Below, in pieces: positions 1 to 6,772 of a stretch of 13,267 nucleotides of DNA (the first letter of the stretch is position 1; every line of letters starts with the position of its first letter). Made by a program: the position numbers and the translations under genes. This DNA comes from Acidobacteriota bacterium (lineage in GTDB: Bacteria > Acidobacteriota > Terriglobia > Terriglobales > Acidobacteriaceae), in NCBI GenBank assembly GCA_021802085.1, contig JAKAAZ010000090.1, positions 1 to 13,267 on the forward strand, given 5' to 3'. Under the pieces are notes generated by a model, which had not been told where the DNA came from, made no database searches, and worked only from the letters and a program-made list of their open reading frames with translations.

Positions 1-799
1 TTGCTCGGCATCACGCCTCCGGCCAACTCGTTCTTCACCACGTCATGCACCGCTTCGATCATCCCCGCCTTCTCCCGATGCCACTGGATCAGCCGTTCCG
101 CATTCCACTCCCACAGGTTGCTCAGCACGGCAAAGTGCTTCACCTGGCTGCCGTCGGCAAAGAACTCTTCCTGCCGCGGACGAATGCGAATCGCCACGTA
201 GCGCAACGGCTGCGTGTCTTTCTGCCGCGCTCGCCTTCATAGGTGCGCAGCGCCTGTTGCTTGCGGCTTTCGATGATGGTGGCGTCCTGATCCACCGTGG
301 CGATGCGCTGCTCCGGACAGCGGCTGCCCAGTTCCCGCACCAGCTCACGATTCACTTCGCCCAGGCCAGCCAGCGCATCGGCATCTTCCGGAATAAATGC
401 GATCTGCTCCGGCTTCCGCTGCTGTCTGGCCTGCTCGATCTTCTCCTCGGAATGGAAGCAATTCAGAAACTGCCGCGCCGATTCCGGAGAAGGAACCTCG
501 TGGCCCAGCATTTCTTTCAGCCCGGCATCGTCGCGAAAATGCTGGAAGTCGTCCACCCGCTCGCCGCCCACCGCGTTCAGCACCACGAAGCTCTCCACCA
601 TCGTGGCTTCGTCGTAGCCGCGCTCCCGCTGCTTGATCTGCACATGCTGACGCACCCTGGCCGGCACGCCCGGAGAGCGGAACGCCTGCACCACCAGCGG
701 CGCGCCGCCCCAGGCGGTCAAGGTTTCCTGCAGCGGCTCATCGTCAATCTCAAACAACAGCGGAGACTCAGTCGGCGAAGGCTTTCGGGGCGGATTCAT
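1..799 (-). pseudogene. IS1380-family transposase, internally deleted, frameshifted and cut by window edge
   Basis: This is a DDE transposase remnant. The reading frame from the ATG at 799 begins MNPPRKPSPTESPLLFEID and carries the IS1380-type N-terminal half, including SPESARQFLNCFH and the first catalytic block with TVDQDATIIES and RTYEGERG. At about 220-232 the frame breaks. In the next frame the sequence resumes as KDTQPLRYVAIRIRPRQ, then FFADGSQVKHFAVLSNLWEW and IQWHREKAGMIEAVHDVVK, and runs to position 1. In intact family members these two blocks are separated by roughly a hundred residues or more that hold further catalytic residues (family knowledge). So an internal deletion has joined them out of frame. 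The end of the gene lies beyond the window. The gene is very unlikely to be active. An upstream in-frame extension to 904 has no support and looks fortuitous. Confidence 0.85.
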
Positions 800-821
800 G
801 TCTACATCGTAACCGCTGCGC

Positions 822-836
822 GCACCTGAAAGGTGC
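822..836. repeat. Short perfect palindrome upstream of the IS1380 transposase
   Basis: GCACCT (822-827) and AGGTGC (831-836) form a perfect 6-bp inverted repeat around a GAA loop, 23 bp upstream of the transposase ATG. It may belong to the transposase promoter/operator or lie near the end of the element. The matching far end is outside the window, so I cannot tell which. Confidence 0.4.
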
Positions 837-939
837 AGGAAAATAGACCATAGACACTCCTCATTTACCCCGCATCCATCCACTCCATGCGGCTTTCTGG
901 ACATCGCATCAACTTGAACGCAATGTTATCCACGGATCA

Positions 940-1786
940 GGGGCCCACGGTTTCGCAACCGATCTGTGGACATTGCCCCGCGTGGCGGCGGTCATCGAGC
1001 GGGCCACGGGCGTTCACTATCATCCCGGCCATGTATGGAAGATTCTTGCCGCCATGGAGTGGAGCCTGCAACGGCCGGCCAAGCGGGCGCGGGAACGCAA
1101 TGACGAGGGGCGGCGGCTGTGGATGGCGAAGCGGTGGCCGGCCATAAAAAAAACGCCCGGCGGCGAAGAGCCTGGATTCTCTTCCAGGACGAAAGCGGGG
1201 TCTCGGAGCGGCCACCGGTAAGACGGACCTGGGCGCCGAAGGGGGAGACTCCGGTCTTGGTGTATGCCTTCAACTGGAAGAAGCTGTCGATCAGCGCGGC
1301 ACTCTCGGCTATCGCTGCGACGGCGAGCGATGCAGGCTGTGGTTTCAGACCCGGCCAGGCAGCTACAACGACGAGCGCCTGATCGCCTTTTGGCGCGATC
1401 TGAAGAAGCACTTGCGCGGGCAGGCGGCGATTCCGATCTGGGATGGGTTGCCTGCGCACAAGAGCCGGAAGATGAAGCAGTATCTGGAGAGCCAGCGCAG
1501 TTGGCTCAAAGTGGAGACGCTGCCGGGTTATTCTCCCGACCTGAATCCGGTAGAGGACTTATGGGGCAACATCAAAGGTCAGGAACTGGCCAACCGCTGT
1601 GTTGCCGGACTTGGCGAGGCCGAAGACGGCGTGTCGAGCGGCATGGCCCGAGTGCGCCAATCCCAGCTGGGGTTTTCTTTCCTGCACCACGCCGGGCTCT
1701 ATTGCAAAAAGGAGAACCCCCGGCTTTGCCGGGGTGGCAGTAGAAGTTTGACAGTTCCGGGAGTACGCCTTTCCACATTACTGTGA
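940..1786 (+). pseudogene. IS630-family transposase, 5'-truncated, with two frame changes
   Basis: Homology to IS630-type DDE transposases begins abruptly at about 940 (GAHGFATDLWTLPRV). No start codon fits, so the N-terminal helix-turn-helix region is missing. The reading frame changes twice. At the A8 run 1146-1153 the frame steps by -1, from WMAKRWPAIKK to NARRRRAWILFQDESG. At 1302-1306 an extra TC (CTCTC) shifts it again, and deleting TC restores ISAALGYRCDGERC. All three catalytic acids are still visible: D in FQDESG, D in IPIWDGLPAH, and E in SPDLNPVEDLW. Family similarity ends near 1699 (FSFLHHAGL). The frame then reads through a hairpin to a TGA at 1784-1786, so the original stop seems lost. 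A dead copy is the best reading. The first shift could originally have been programmed. Confidence 0.85.
1718..1734 (-). terminator. GC hairpin 1, terminator-like on the minus strand
   Basis: CCCCGGC (1718-1724) and GCCGGGG (1728-1734) form a 7-bp GC stem with a 3-base loop. Read on the minus strand, the stem is followed within about 7 bases by a T5 stretch (complement of the A5 at 1706-1710). That resembles an intrinsic terminator for leftward transcription. It shares the core CCGGCTTTGCCGG with the second hairpin at 1895-1913, so it may equally be one arm of a dispersed palindromic repeat. Confidence 0.4.
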
Positions 1787-1815
1787 GCATAGCCCGAGCC
1801 ATTTGGATCACATGG

Positions 1816-1845
1816 CTGTTGCTGTTGCTGTTGCGGTTGCGGTTG
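1816..1845. repeat. Five tandem hexamers, CTGTTG x3 then CGGTTG x2
   Basis: Positions 1816-1833 are three exact CTGTTG units and 1834-1845 are two CGGTTG units. It sits between two related hairpins in a spacer of about 200 bp with no supported gene. A 26-codon frame from the ATG at 1812 reads through it as alternating Ala-Val, but has no ribosome binding site. The repeat is of the kind prone to slippage. Confidence 0.8.
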
Positions 1846-1894
1846 CTTTCAACGGTTGCGAAAAGGCCCCTTTGAGAGGCCAGCAACCGTAAAG

Positions 1895-1913
1895 CCTCCG
1901 GCTTTGCCGGAGG
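1895..1913 (-). terminator. GC hairpin 2, possible terminator of the M29 aminopeptidase gene
   Basis: CCTCCGGC (1895-1902) and GCCGGAGG (1906-1913) make an 8-bp stem with a TTT loop. On the minus strand it begins 26 bases after the aminopeptidase stop codon (1940-1942), the usual place for a terminator. The T tract after it is weak (CTTTACGG), so intrinsic termination is uncertain. It has the same 13-base core as the hairpin at 1718-1734. Confidence 0.45.
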
Positions 1914-1939
1914 ATACTTACAGCGACAGGCGAAATGCA

Positions 1940-3196
1940 CTAGACCCATTCCCCCTGGCGCATCAGCGGTTCCACAGTATCCGCGGCCGTAATGCCGTCA
2001 ATGTCGAGCTTGCCCGATCCGATCATCCAGTCCACGTGGATCAGGCTGTCGTTCGCGCCTTTGGCCGCCAGATGTTCCTTGGTCAGCGTATCTCCGTCGC
2101 GCAGGCACGAAGTGTAGGCTTGCCCGAGCGCGATATGCGACGCGGCATTCTCATCAAATAGCGTGTTCAGGAAAAGCATCCCGCTAGCGGCAATCGGCGA
2201 GGAATGCGGCACCAGCGCCACTTCGCCCAAACGCCGCGCACCTTCGTCGGTGTCGATCAGCCGTTGCAGCACTTCCTGGCCTCGGCTGGCGCGCGCTTCC
2301 ACGATCCGTCCTTTTTCAAAGCGCACCTGAATCCCTTCGATCATCGTCCCCTGATGCGAGAGCGGCTTGGTGGCTGTCACCGTGCCATCCGCGCGGTCCT
2401 TGTGCGGCGTGGTGAACACTTCTTCCGTAGGCATATTGGGAATGCAATAGAGGCCGTTCCCGGCCGTCGTCCCGCCACCCAGCCAAAGATGGTCGTCGGC
2501 TAGTCCCAGCTGAAAATCGGTTCCAGGGCCGCGGTACTGCAGTGCCGCGTAGCGCTTCTCATTCAATCGCGCGGCGCGTTGATGCAAACCGGCATCGTGC
2601 GTCTTCCACGCGGCAACAGGGTCCTCGGCATTGATCCGTGTCGTCTGGAAGATGGCAGTCCACAGCTTCGCCAGCGCCACGTCTGGAGCATCTCCAGGGA
2701 ACATCGCCGCCGCCCATGCGGGAGTCGCACTGGCGACAATGGTCCAATTGATCTCGTGACGCGTGATCAGTTCGAGCGCCGGTCGATAGGCCTGCGAGAC
2801 AGCGCGGTTCGCCCGCCCCACCTTTTCAGGATCTTCATTGGAGAGCAGCGTCGGATTTCCGCCGGTGATTGCCAGCCGCGCCGCGCCGCTTTTGAAGGCC
2901 GCGCCCATTCCGTCATACAACCACTTTGCCGCGTGGTCGAAGCTTTCATCGGGAGCGAAATGGTAGCGCATCAGCGCCGCTTCATCATCGCCGTAAAGCG
3001 TTGTCACCAGCGAAGCCCCTGCGCGGTAGGCCTGCTCCGTAATGCGCCGAGCCAGCGGCAGCGCGTCCAGAGACGCAGTCATCACCAGCTCTTGACCGGC
3101 CCGCAGGCCAAGCCCGACCCGCACCGCAACTTCCGCCAGCAGGTCCAGTTTCTGTTCGTGTGTTCGATGTTCCGTCACCACTGCAACCTCACTCAT
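1940..3196 (-). CDS. M29-family aminopeptidase (AmpS/AmpT-like), probably cytoplasmic
   Basis: This 418-residue protein matches the usual length of M29 (thermophilic aminopeptidase) metallopeptidases, which release N-terminal residues from peptides with a two-metal centre. The expected metal ligands are all visible at family spacing: E258 in PNMPTEEVFT, E324 in LGEVALVPHSSPI, H354 in ENAASHIALGQAY, Y361, and H387 and D389 in NDSLIHVDWMIGS. SHQGTMIEGI (280-289) is also typical. No signal peptide or membrane segment is seen. The ATG at 3196 has GAGGGA (complement of 3206-3211) 9 bases upstream. The gene is divergent from the phosphoesterase gene, with 216 bp between starts, and is followed by the hairpin at 1895-1913. 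A general peptide-turnover role is the likely one; the exact substrate cannot be read from the sequence. Confidence 0.94.
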   Translation of the reverse strand: MSEVAVVTEHRTHEQKLDLLAEVAVRVGLGLRAGQELVMTASLDALPLARRITEQAYRAGASLVTTLYGDDEAALMRYHFAPDESFDHAAKWLYDGMGAAFKSGAARLAITGGNPTLLSNEDPEKVGRANRAVSQAYRPALELITRHEINWTIVASATPAWAAAMFPGDAPDVALAKLWTAIFQTTRINAEDPVAAWKTHDAGLHQRAARLNEKRYAALQYRGPGTDFQLGLADDHLWLGGGTTAGNGLYCIPNMPTEEVFTTPHKDRADGTVTATKPLSHQGTMIEGIQVRFEKGRIVEARASRGQEVLQRLIDTDEGARRLGEVALVPHSSPIAASGMLFLNTLFDENAASHIALGQAYTSCLRDGDTLTKEHLAAKGANDSLIHVDWMIGSGKLDIDGITAADTVEPLMRQGEWV

Positions 3197-3412
3197 GTCG
3201 ATGTGTCCCTCGCACTCTCAAAAATTCAAACTGTTCGGCAATCATTCGCTGCCGGACCTATATCCCAATTCTAGGGCTTGCCACCTTCCACCGGCCAAGT
3301 CCCGCAATCGACCGTTCATGCAAGCGTCACGTCCCGGGTGTAAAAAGGTGGAGAATCCCTGCAGCGATTTTTTTGATTTGAATCGCGCGTATTTTCGCGA
3401 CTGGAGAATGAA
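3197..3412. promoter_or_regulatory. Divergent intergenic region, presumed promoters for both flanking genes
   Basis: These 216 bp separate two genes that start in opposite directions, so promoters for both must lie here or inside the genes. I found no convincing -35/-10 pair on either strand. The part next to the plus-strand gene holds a T7 tract (3368-3374) and a short inverted repeat TCGCG (3383-3387)/CGCGA (3396-3400). Neither can be assigned a function. No coding potential is seen. Confidence 0.4.
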
Positions 3413-6232
3413 TTGACGAATCGACAAGGTTGGATCGGCGTGCTGGCGGGCAGCTTCCTCTCCGCAACGATATTGGCTGGACTCGCTTCGCCCGTCGCTG
3501 CCCAAAAGACAGATAGCCTGCCGCAATCCATGCCGTCCGGCCAGGTCATCACGCCGCTGGCGCCGACCGGCGCGCTGTTCACCCGGCTGAATCCGCATCT
3601 CAAAGACTTCCCGACCTACACCGTGGGCCAGGCGATCAAGCTCGTGATCAGTCCGGATGGAAACACGCTGCTGGTACTGACCAGCGGCTACAACCGTCTC
3701 AATAACGCGCAAGGCATCCGGGCTGCCGCCGACTCGAACGAGTATGTGTTCGTCTTCGATGTGGCGCACGGCGGACTTCGGCAAACGCAGGTTTTCCAGG
3801 TGCCGAATACATTCGTCGGGCTGGCTTTCTCTCCTGGCGGCAACCAATTTTACGTCTCCGGCGGAGTCGACGACGACATTCACATATTCGCCAGAGCCAG
3901 CGGCGCCTGGGCCGAGAGCGGTGCTCCGGTAGCACTCGGTCACGCGCGCGGTGTTGGCATTCGACAAAAGCCAACCGTCGCCAATGTCGCCGTAACGGCG
4001 GACGGCAAGACTCTCGTCGCCGCCGATATTTACAACGACGCGATCTCACTTGTCGATCTTGGCAGCCGCACGAAAGTGGGCGAGCTCGATCTCCGGCCAG
4101 GCGTGATCGATCCTGCGCAAACTGGCGTGGCTGGCGGCGAATCCCCATTTGGCGTCGCCATCAAAGCGAACAGCACCGCGTATATCTCTAGCCTGCGCGA
4201 CCGGGAAATCGACGTGGTGGACATTTCCAGGCCGTCTGCTCCGAAGCTGCTGACGCGCATTCCCGTCGAAGGCAATCCGAACAGCATGGTGCTGAACAGC
4301 GCGCAGGCGCGTCTCTTCGTCGCTGCCGACAATAGCGATCGCGTCTCGGTCATCGATACAACGACGAACCGAATCGTCGAGACCATTCGCACAACCGCGC
4401 CCGCCGGCATTCTGCGCGGCCCGAAGCAGCTCCCGGGTGCGGCGCCGAACGGCCTCGTCCTGTCGCCAGATGAAAAGACGCTTTACGTCACCAACGGAGG
4501 GATGAACGCGATTGCGGTGATTTCGCTCGCGCCGGGCAAGGCGCACGCGGTGGTCGGCCTTATCCCGACGGGCTGGTACCCGCAATCGATCGGTATCAGC
4601 CGCGATGGCAAGACTTTGTATGACGTGAATAGCAAGAGCGACCCGGGCCCGAACCCGCTTTATGACGGAACTCAGCTTCCCGCTGGGGTCTTTCGGGCCC
4701 ATCAGTCTGCGAACCAGTACATCCTGCAACTTGAGAAAGCCGGTCTCCAGGCCTTTCCGGTGCCGGACCGCGCAGAACTCGCGCGGCTCACCAGGCGAGT
4801 CGCAGCCAACGATTTCCTGGATAGTTTGCCGGATCAATCGGACGAGCAAGTGATGGCGGCGCTCCGCCAGCACATCCAGCACGTGATCTACATTGTCAAA
4901 GAGAACCGCACCTACGATCAGGTACTGGGCGACCTGGATCGAGGCGATGGTGATCCAGCGCTGGCCGAATTTGGAACTGTCATCACACCGAATCAGCACC
5001 GGCTGGCGGACCAATTCGTCGATCTCGACAACTTTCTGTGCAGCGGCGAGGTGAGCGGCAGCGGCTGGCCATGGAGCACCTCGGCGCGCGAGACAGACAT
5101 CAACGTCAAGACGGTCCCGCTGAGTTACGCCGGTCGCGGCTCGCCTCGCGGCGTGAATGTAGATATGCCCACAGTCGCTGAACGTCAGGCCCACAACGCC
5201 GCCTACCCGAACGATCCCAATCTGCTCCCGGGGTTGAACAACGAGGAGTCGCCGGACGGACCGGAAGGACAGAAGCAGCAGGGCTATCTCTGGAACTCGG
5301 CGCTGCGGCATGGCCTTACTGTAAGGAACTATGGATTTGAATCGATCATTCCGCCGCACACGCCGGAAGTTCCGGACCCGCGCGCGAGCCATACCGTAGT
5401 CGACGTTCCAATCAGGCCGCAACTCATCGGCATCACCGATCCATATTTTCGCGCATTCGACAATGGCTATCCCGATTTTCGTCGCGAGCTTGAGTGGGAG
5501 CATGAATTCAATCAGTACGTCGCCAATCGCAGTTTGCCCAGTCTCGAACTCGTCCGGTTCATGCACGACCACGAGGGCAATTTCGCAACCGCCATCGACG
5601 GCATCAATACTCCCGAAAAGGAGACCGCGGATAACGATTACGCGGTCGGCAAGCTGATCGAGAGGATCGCGCATAGCCCCTACGCCAACTCGACCTTGAT
5701 CTTTGTTATCGAGGACGATGCGCAGGCCGGCCCGGATCATGTGGATGCCCACCGCAGCATCGCCTTCGTGGCGGGTCCGTATGTCAAGCAGGGTGTTGTC
5801 GTCCACCAGCGCTACTCGACCGTGAATATGGTGCGCACCATCGAAGACGTGCTGGGAATTGGTCATCTCAATCTCAACGATGCGCATCAGCGGCCGATGA
5901 CGGCGGTCTTCGATCTCAATCAGTCCGACTGGACCTACACGGCCATCACCCCTGCGCCAATAGAGGCGGAACTTGCACCGTCGCGGCAAGTGAGTCAGCT
6001 CAGTCCGGTGTTTCACGAAGCACACCCCGCCGCCTATTGGGCGAGGCAGACTCGTGGTTTCGACTGGACGACGGAGGATCGTGTACCGCCGGTGCTTTTC
6101 AATCGCATCCTCTGGAAGGGTCTGACAGACGGCTTGCCCTATCCCGCGGCCCGCAGCCACCAGGACTACAGCCACAGTCGCGCGGCTGTACTGAAAGCAC
6201 GCAGCATCCGCTTTCTGTATCAGGGGCAGTGA
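3413..6232 (+). CDS. Exported YncE-like beta-propeller / phosphoesterase (alkaline phosphatase superfamily) fusion protein
   Basis: This 939-residue two-domain protein has a signal peptide (about residues 1-30, hydrophobic core VLAGSFLSATILAGLA, AxA-type site before QKTDS), so it acts in the periplasm or outside. Residues about 50-430 are a YncE/Lactonase-like beta-propeller with repeated blades such as LVISPDGNTLLVLTSG, VAVTADGKTLVAA, LFVAADNSDRVSVID and LVLSPDEKTLYVTNGG. Residues about 490-870 are a phosphoesterase domain: IVKENRTYDQVLGDL near 493-507 supplies the E-N metal-binding pair, and FVIEDDAQAGPDHVDAHR near 763-780 the D and H ligands. The phosphatase substrate is unknown. The start is TTG with GGAG at 3403-3406, 6 bases upstream. 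The only nearby ATG (3408) is out of frame and reads ATG AAT TGA, and an in-frame stop at 3374 rules out a longer form. It appears to be a single-gene unit. Confidence 0.9.
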   Translation: MTNRQGWIGVLAGSFLSATILAGLASPVAAQKTDSLPQSMPSGQVITPLAPTGALFTRLNPHLKDFPTYTVGQAIKLVISPDGNTLLVLTSGYNRLNNAQGIRAAADSNEYVFVFDVAHGGLRQTQVFQVPNTFVGLAFSPGGNQFYVSGGVDDDIHIFARASGAWAESGAPVALGHARGVGIRQKPTVANVAVTADGKTLVAADIYNDAISLVDLGSRTKVGELDLRPGVIDPAQTGVAGGESPFGVAIKANSTAYISSLRDREIDVVDISRPSAPKLLTRIPVEGNPNSMVLNSAQARLFVAADNSDRVSVIDTTTNRIVETIRTTAPAGILRGPKQLPGAAPNGLVLSPDEKTLYVTNGGMNAIAVISLAPGKAHAVVGLIPTGWYPQSIGISRDGKTLYDVNSKSDPGPNPLYDGTQLPAGVFRAHQSANQYILQLEKAGLQAFPVPDRAELARLTRRVAANDFLDSLPDQSDEQVMAALRQHIQHVIYIVKENRTYDQVLGDLDRGDGDPALAEFGTVITPNQHRLADQFVDLDNFLCSGEVSGSGWPWSTSARETDINVKTVPLSYAGRGSPRGVNVDMPTVAERQAHNAAYPNDPNLLPGLNNEESPDGPEGQKQQGYLWNSALRHGLTVRNYGFESIIPPHTPEVPDPRASHTVVDVPIRPQLIGITDPYFRAFDNGYPDFRRELEWEHEFNQYVANRSLPSLELVRFMHDHEGNFATAIDGINTPEKETADNDYAVGKLIERIAHSPYANSTLIFVIEDDAQAGPDHVDAHRSIAFVAGPYVKQGVVVHQRYSTVNMVRTIEDVLGIGHLNLNDAHQRPMTAVFDLNQSDWTYTAITPAPIEAELAPSRQVSQLSPVFHEAHPAAYWARQTRGFDWTTEDRVPPVLFNRILWKGLTDGLPYPAARSHQDYSHSRAAVLKARSIRFLYQGQ

Positions 6233-6236
6233 TCTT

Positions 6237-6255
6237 GCCGCGGACGAGGCGCGGC
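6237..6255 (+). terminator. Stem-loop just after the phosphoesterase stop codon
   Basis: GCCGCG (6237-6242) and CGCGGC (6250-6255) form a perfect 6-bp GC stem with a 7-base loop, starting 5 bases after the TGA at 6230-6232. There is no T tract after it, so it is not a classical intrinsic terminator. It may protect the 3' end or pause transcription. Confidence 0.3.
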
Positions 6256-6304
6256 ACAGGAGCCGCCCTCGTTGGTACATGGTTCTTCCAGGGGGAACCT
6301 AAGG

Positions 6305-6463
6305 ATGCACATCCGGATGGCGATTCTCTTTGCCGGGCTTATCGGGCTGATGGTCTTTATGGTGGCGGCACTCGACAATCCATATCGCGGAAAGATCAAC
6401 GTCAGTCCCGAGCCATTGGAGCGCGTGTACAGTCAGATGTTCCTGTTCCGATCGAGGCGATGA
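6305..6463 (+). pseudogene. Probable C-terminal remnant of a DUF4239 (bestrophin-like) membrane protein
   Basis: This 52-codon frame has a membrane segment (MAILFAGLIGLMVFMVAAL) followed by LDNPYRGKINVSPEPLERV and a short tail. That order, a last transmembrane helix then LDxPFxG, a VSPEP motif and a short end, is what I know from the C-terminus of DUF4239 proteins, which are normally over 200 residues. The preceding in-frame sequence back to 6233 shows no more of that family, and the phosphoesterase gene ends at 6232. So the 5' part is lost. The ATG at 6305 has AGGGGG about 9 bases upstream, so translation as a small membrane peptide is possible. The family assignment rests on recognition of a short stretch only. 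Confidence 0.5.
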
Positions 6464-6580
6464 CAGCGCGGATAGCAAAAGAGATATAAAGATGTTCACA
6501 GTTACTTGCTGAACATGACGAAAGATGGAATCGCCCCCTAACTCGATGCCTTACACGGTGACAAAGGATTGGAGGCGAAT
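6464..6580. other. Intergenic stretch without a recognised gene
   Basis: This is the first part of the spacer between the DUF4239-like remnant and the end of the asmA operon. It is lower in GC than its surroundings and has only frames of under ten codons. It may hold the promoter of the small ORF that follows, but no clear -35/-10 pair was seen. Confidence 0.4.
6571..6575 (+). promoter_or_regulatory. Strong Shine-Dalgarno site of the small membrane ORF
   Basis: GGAGG at 6571-6575 lies 5 bases before the ATG at 6581. This is closer to consensus than the sites of the other genes in the window, and it is the main reason to take the short ORF seriously. Confidence 0.6.
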
Positions 6581-6706
6581 ATGAACCTGATATGGAGTGA
6601 CCCTGTCAACTCCTGCGCAACTGTGGGGTTGTTTTTGTTTTTGTCGTGGTTGTTGCTTTTGCCGTGGTTCGAGGACAGGGCGAGCAGCAGTCGGGGCAGA
6701 TTTTAG
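6581..6706 (+). CDS. Candidate 41-residue single-pass membrane peptide, function unknown
   Basis: The frame ATG 6581 to TAG 6704-6706 encodes 41 residues: a short polar start (MNLIWSDPVNSC), a strongly hydrophobic segment of about 16-18 residues (ATVGLFLFLSWLLLLPWF), then a charged, Ser/Arg-rich end (EDRASSSRGRF). A perfect GGAGG stands 5 bases upstream. The charge pattern suggests one membrane helix. I recognise no family. It runs toward the end of the asmA gene on the opposite strand, 66 bp away, and is not part of that operon. The hydrophobic run comes from a T/G-rich DNA stretch, so a chance ORF in a low-complexity region, or a remnant of a larger membrane protein, are the alternatives. 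Confidence 0.45.
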   Translation: MNLIWSDPVNSCATVGLFLFLSWLLLLPWFEDRASSSRGRF

Positions 6707-6772
6707 CGACGATTGATCAGTCTGATATTCGCGGGTCGAAACCGCATAATCTTGATCCGTCGGGAGCTGCCT

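Larger units (their letters stand above)
1..1786. mobile_element. Cluster of two decayed insertion sequences (IS1380-type and IS630-type)
   Basis: Two transposase remnants from unrelated families stand side by side and back to back: an IS1380-type gene on the minus strand (1-799) and an IS630-type gene on the plus strand (about 940-1786). Both are frame-disrupted, and the IS630 gene lacks its 5' end. The 140 bp between them carry no recognisable gene. I could not define terminal inverted repeats or target duplications, so the element borders are approximate. The left end runs off the window. The pattern suggests repeated insertion and decay at one neutral spot downstream of the aminopeptidase gene. 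Confidence 0.75.

Noticed and set aside
1816..1913. Possible CRISPR array
   Set aside because: The repeats are contiguous 6-mers and two hairpins, without spaced 23-40 bp direct repeats; no cas gene is present.
1572..1949. 125-codon minus-strand frame across the IS630 end and repeat spacer
   Set aside because: It crosses both hairpins, the hexamer tract and the antisense of the transposase. Composition is that of a repeat region and no family is recognisable.
2579..3274. 231-codon plus-strand frame opposite the M29 aminopeptidase
   Set aside because: Antisense to a gene with all family metal ligands; no motif, no ribosome binding site.
3316..3412. TTCATG...TGTAAA as a promoter for the phosphoesterase gene
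   Set aside because: The 18-base spacing fits, but both hexamers deviate from consensus and nothing else supports them.
4046..6280. 744-codon open frame on the minus strand opposite the phosphoesterase gene
   Set aside because: It is antisense to a gene with clear signal peptide, domain motifs and ribosome binding site. Its translation is rich in Arg/Val/Ile with no recognisable motif, typical of a mirror frame in GC-rich DNA.
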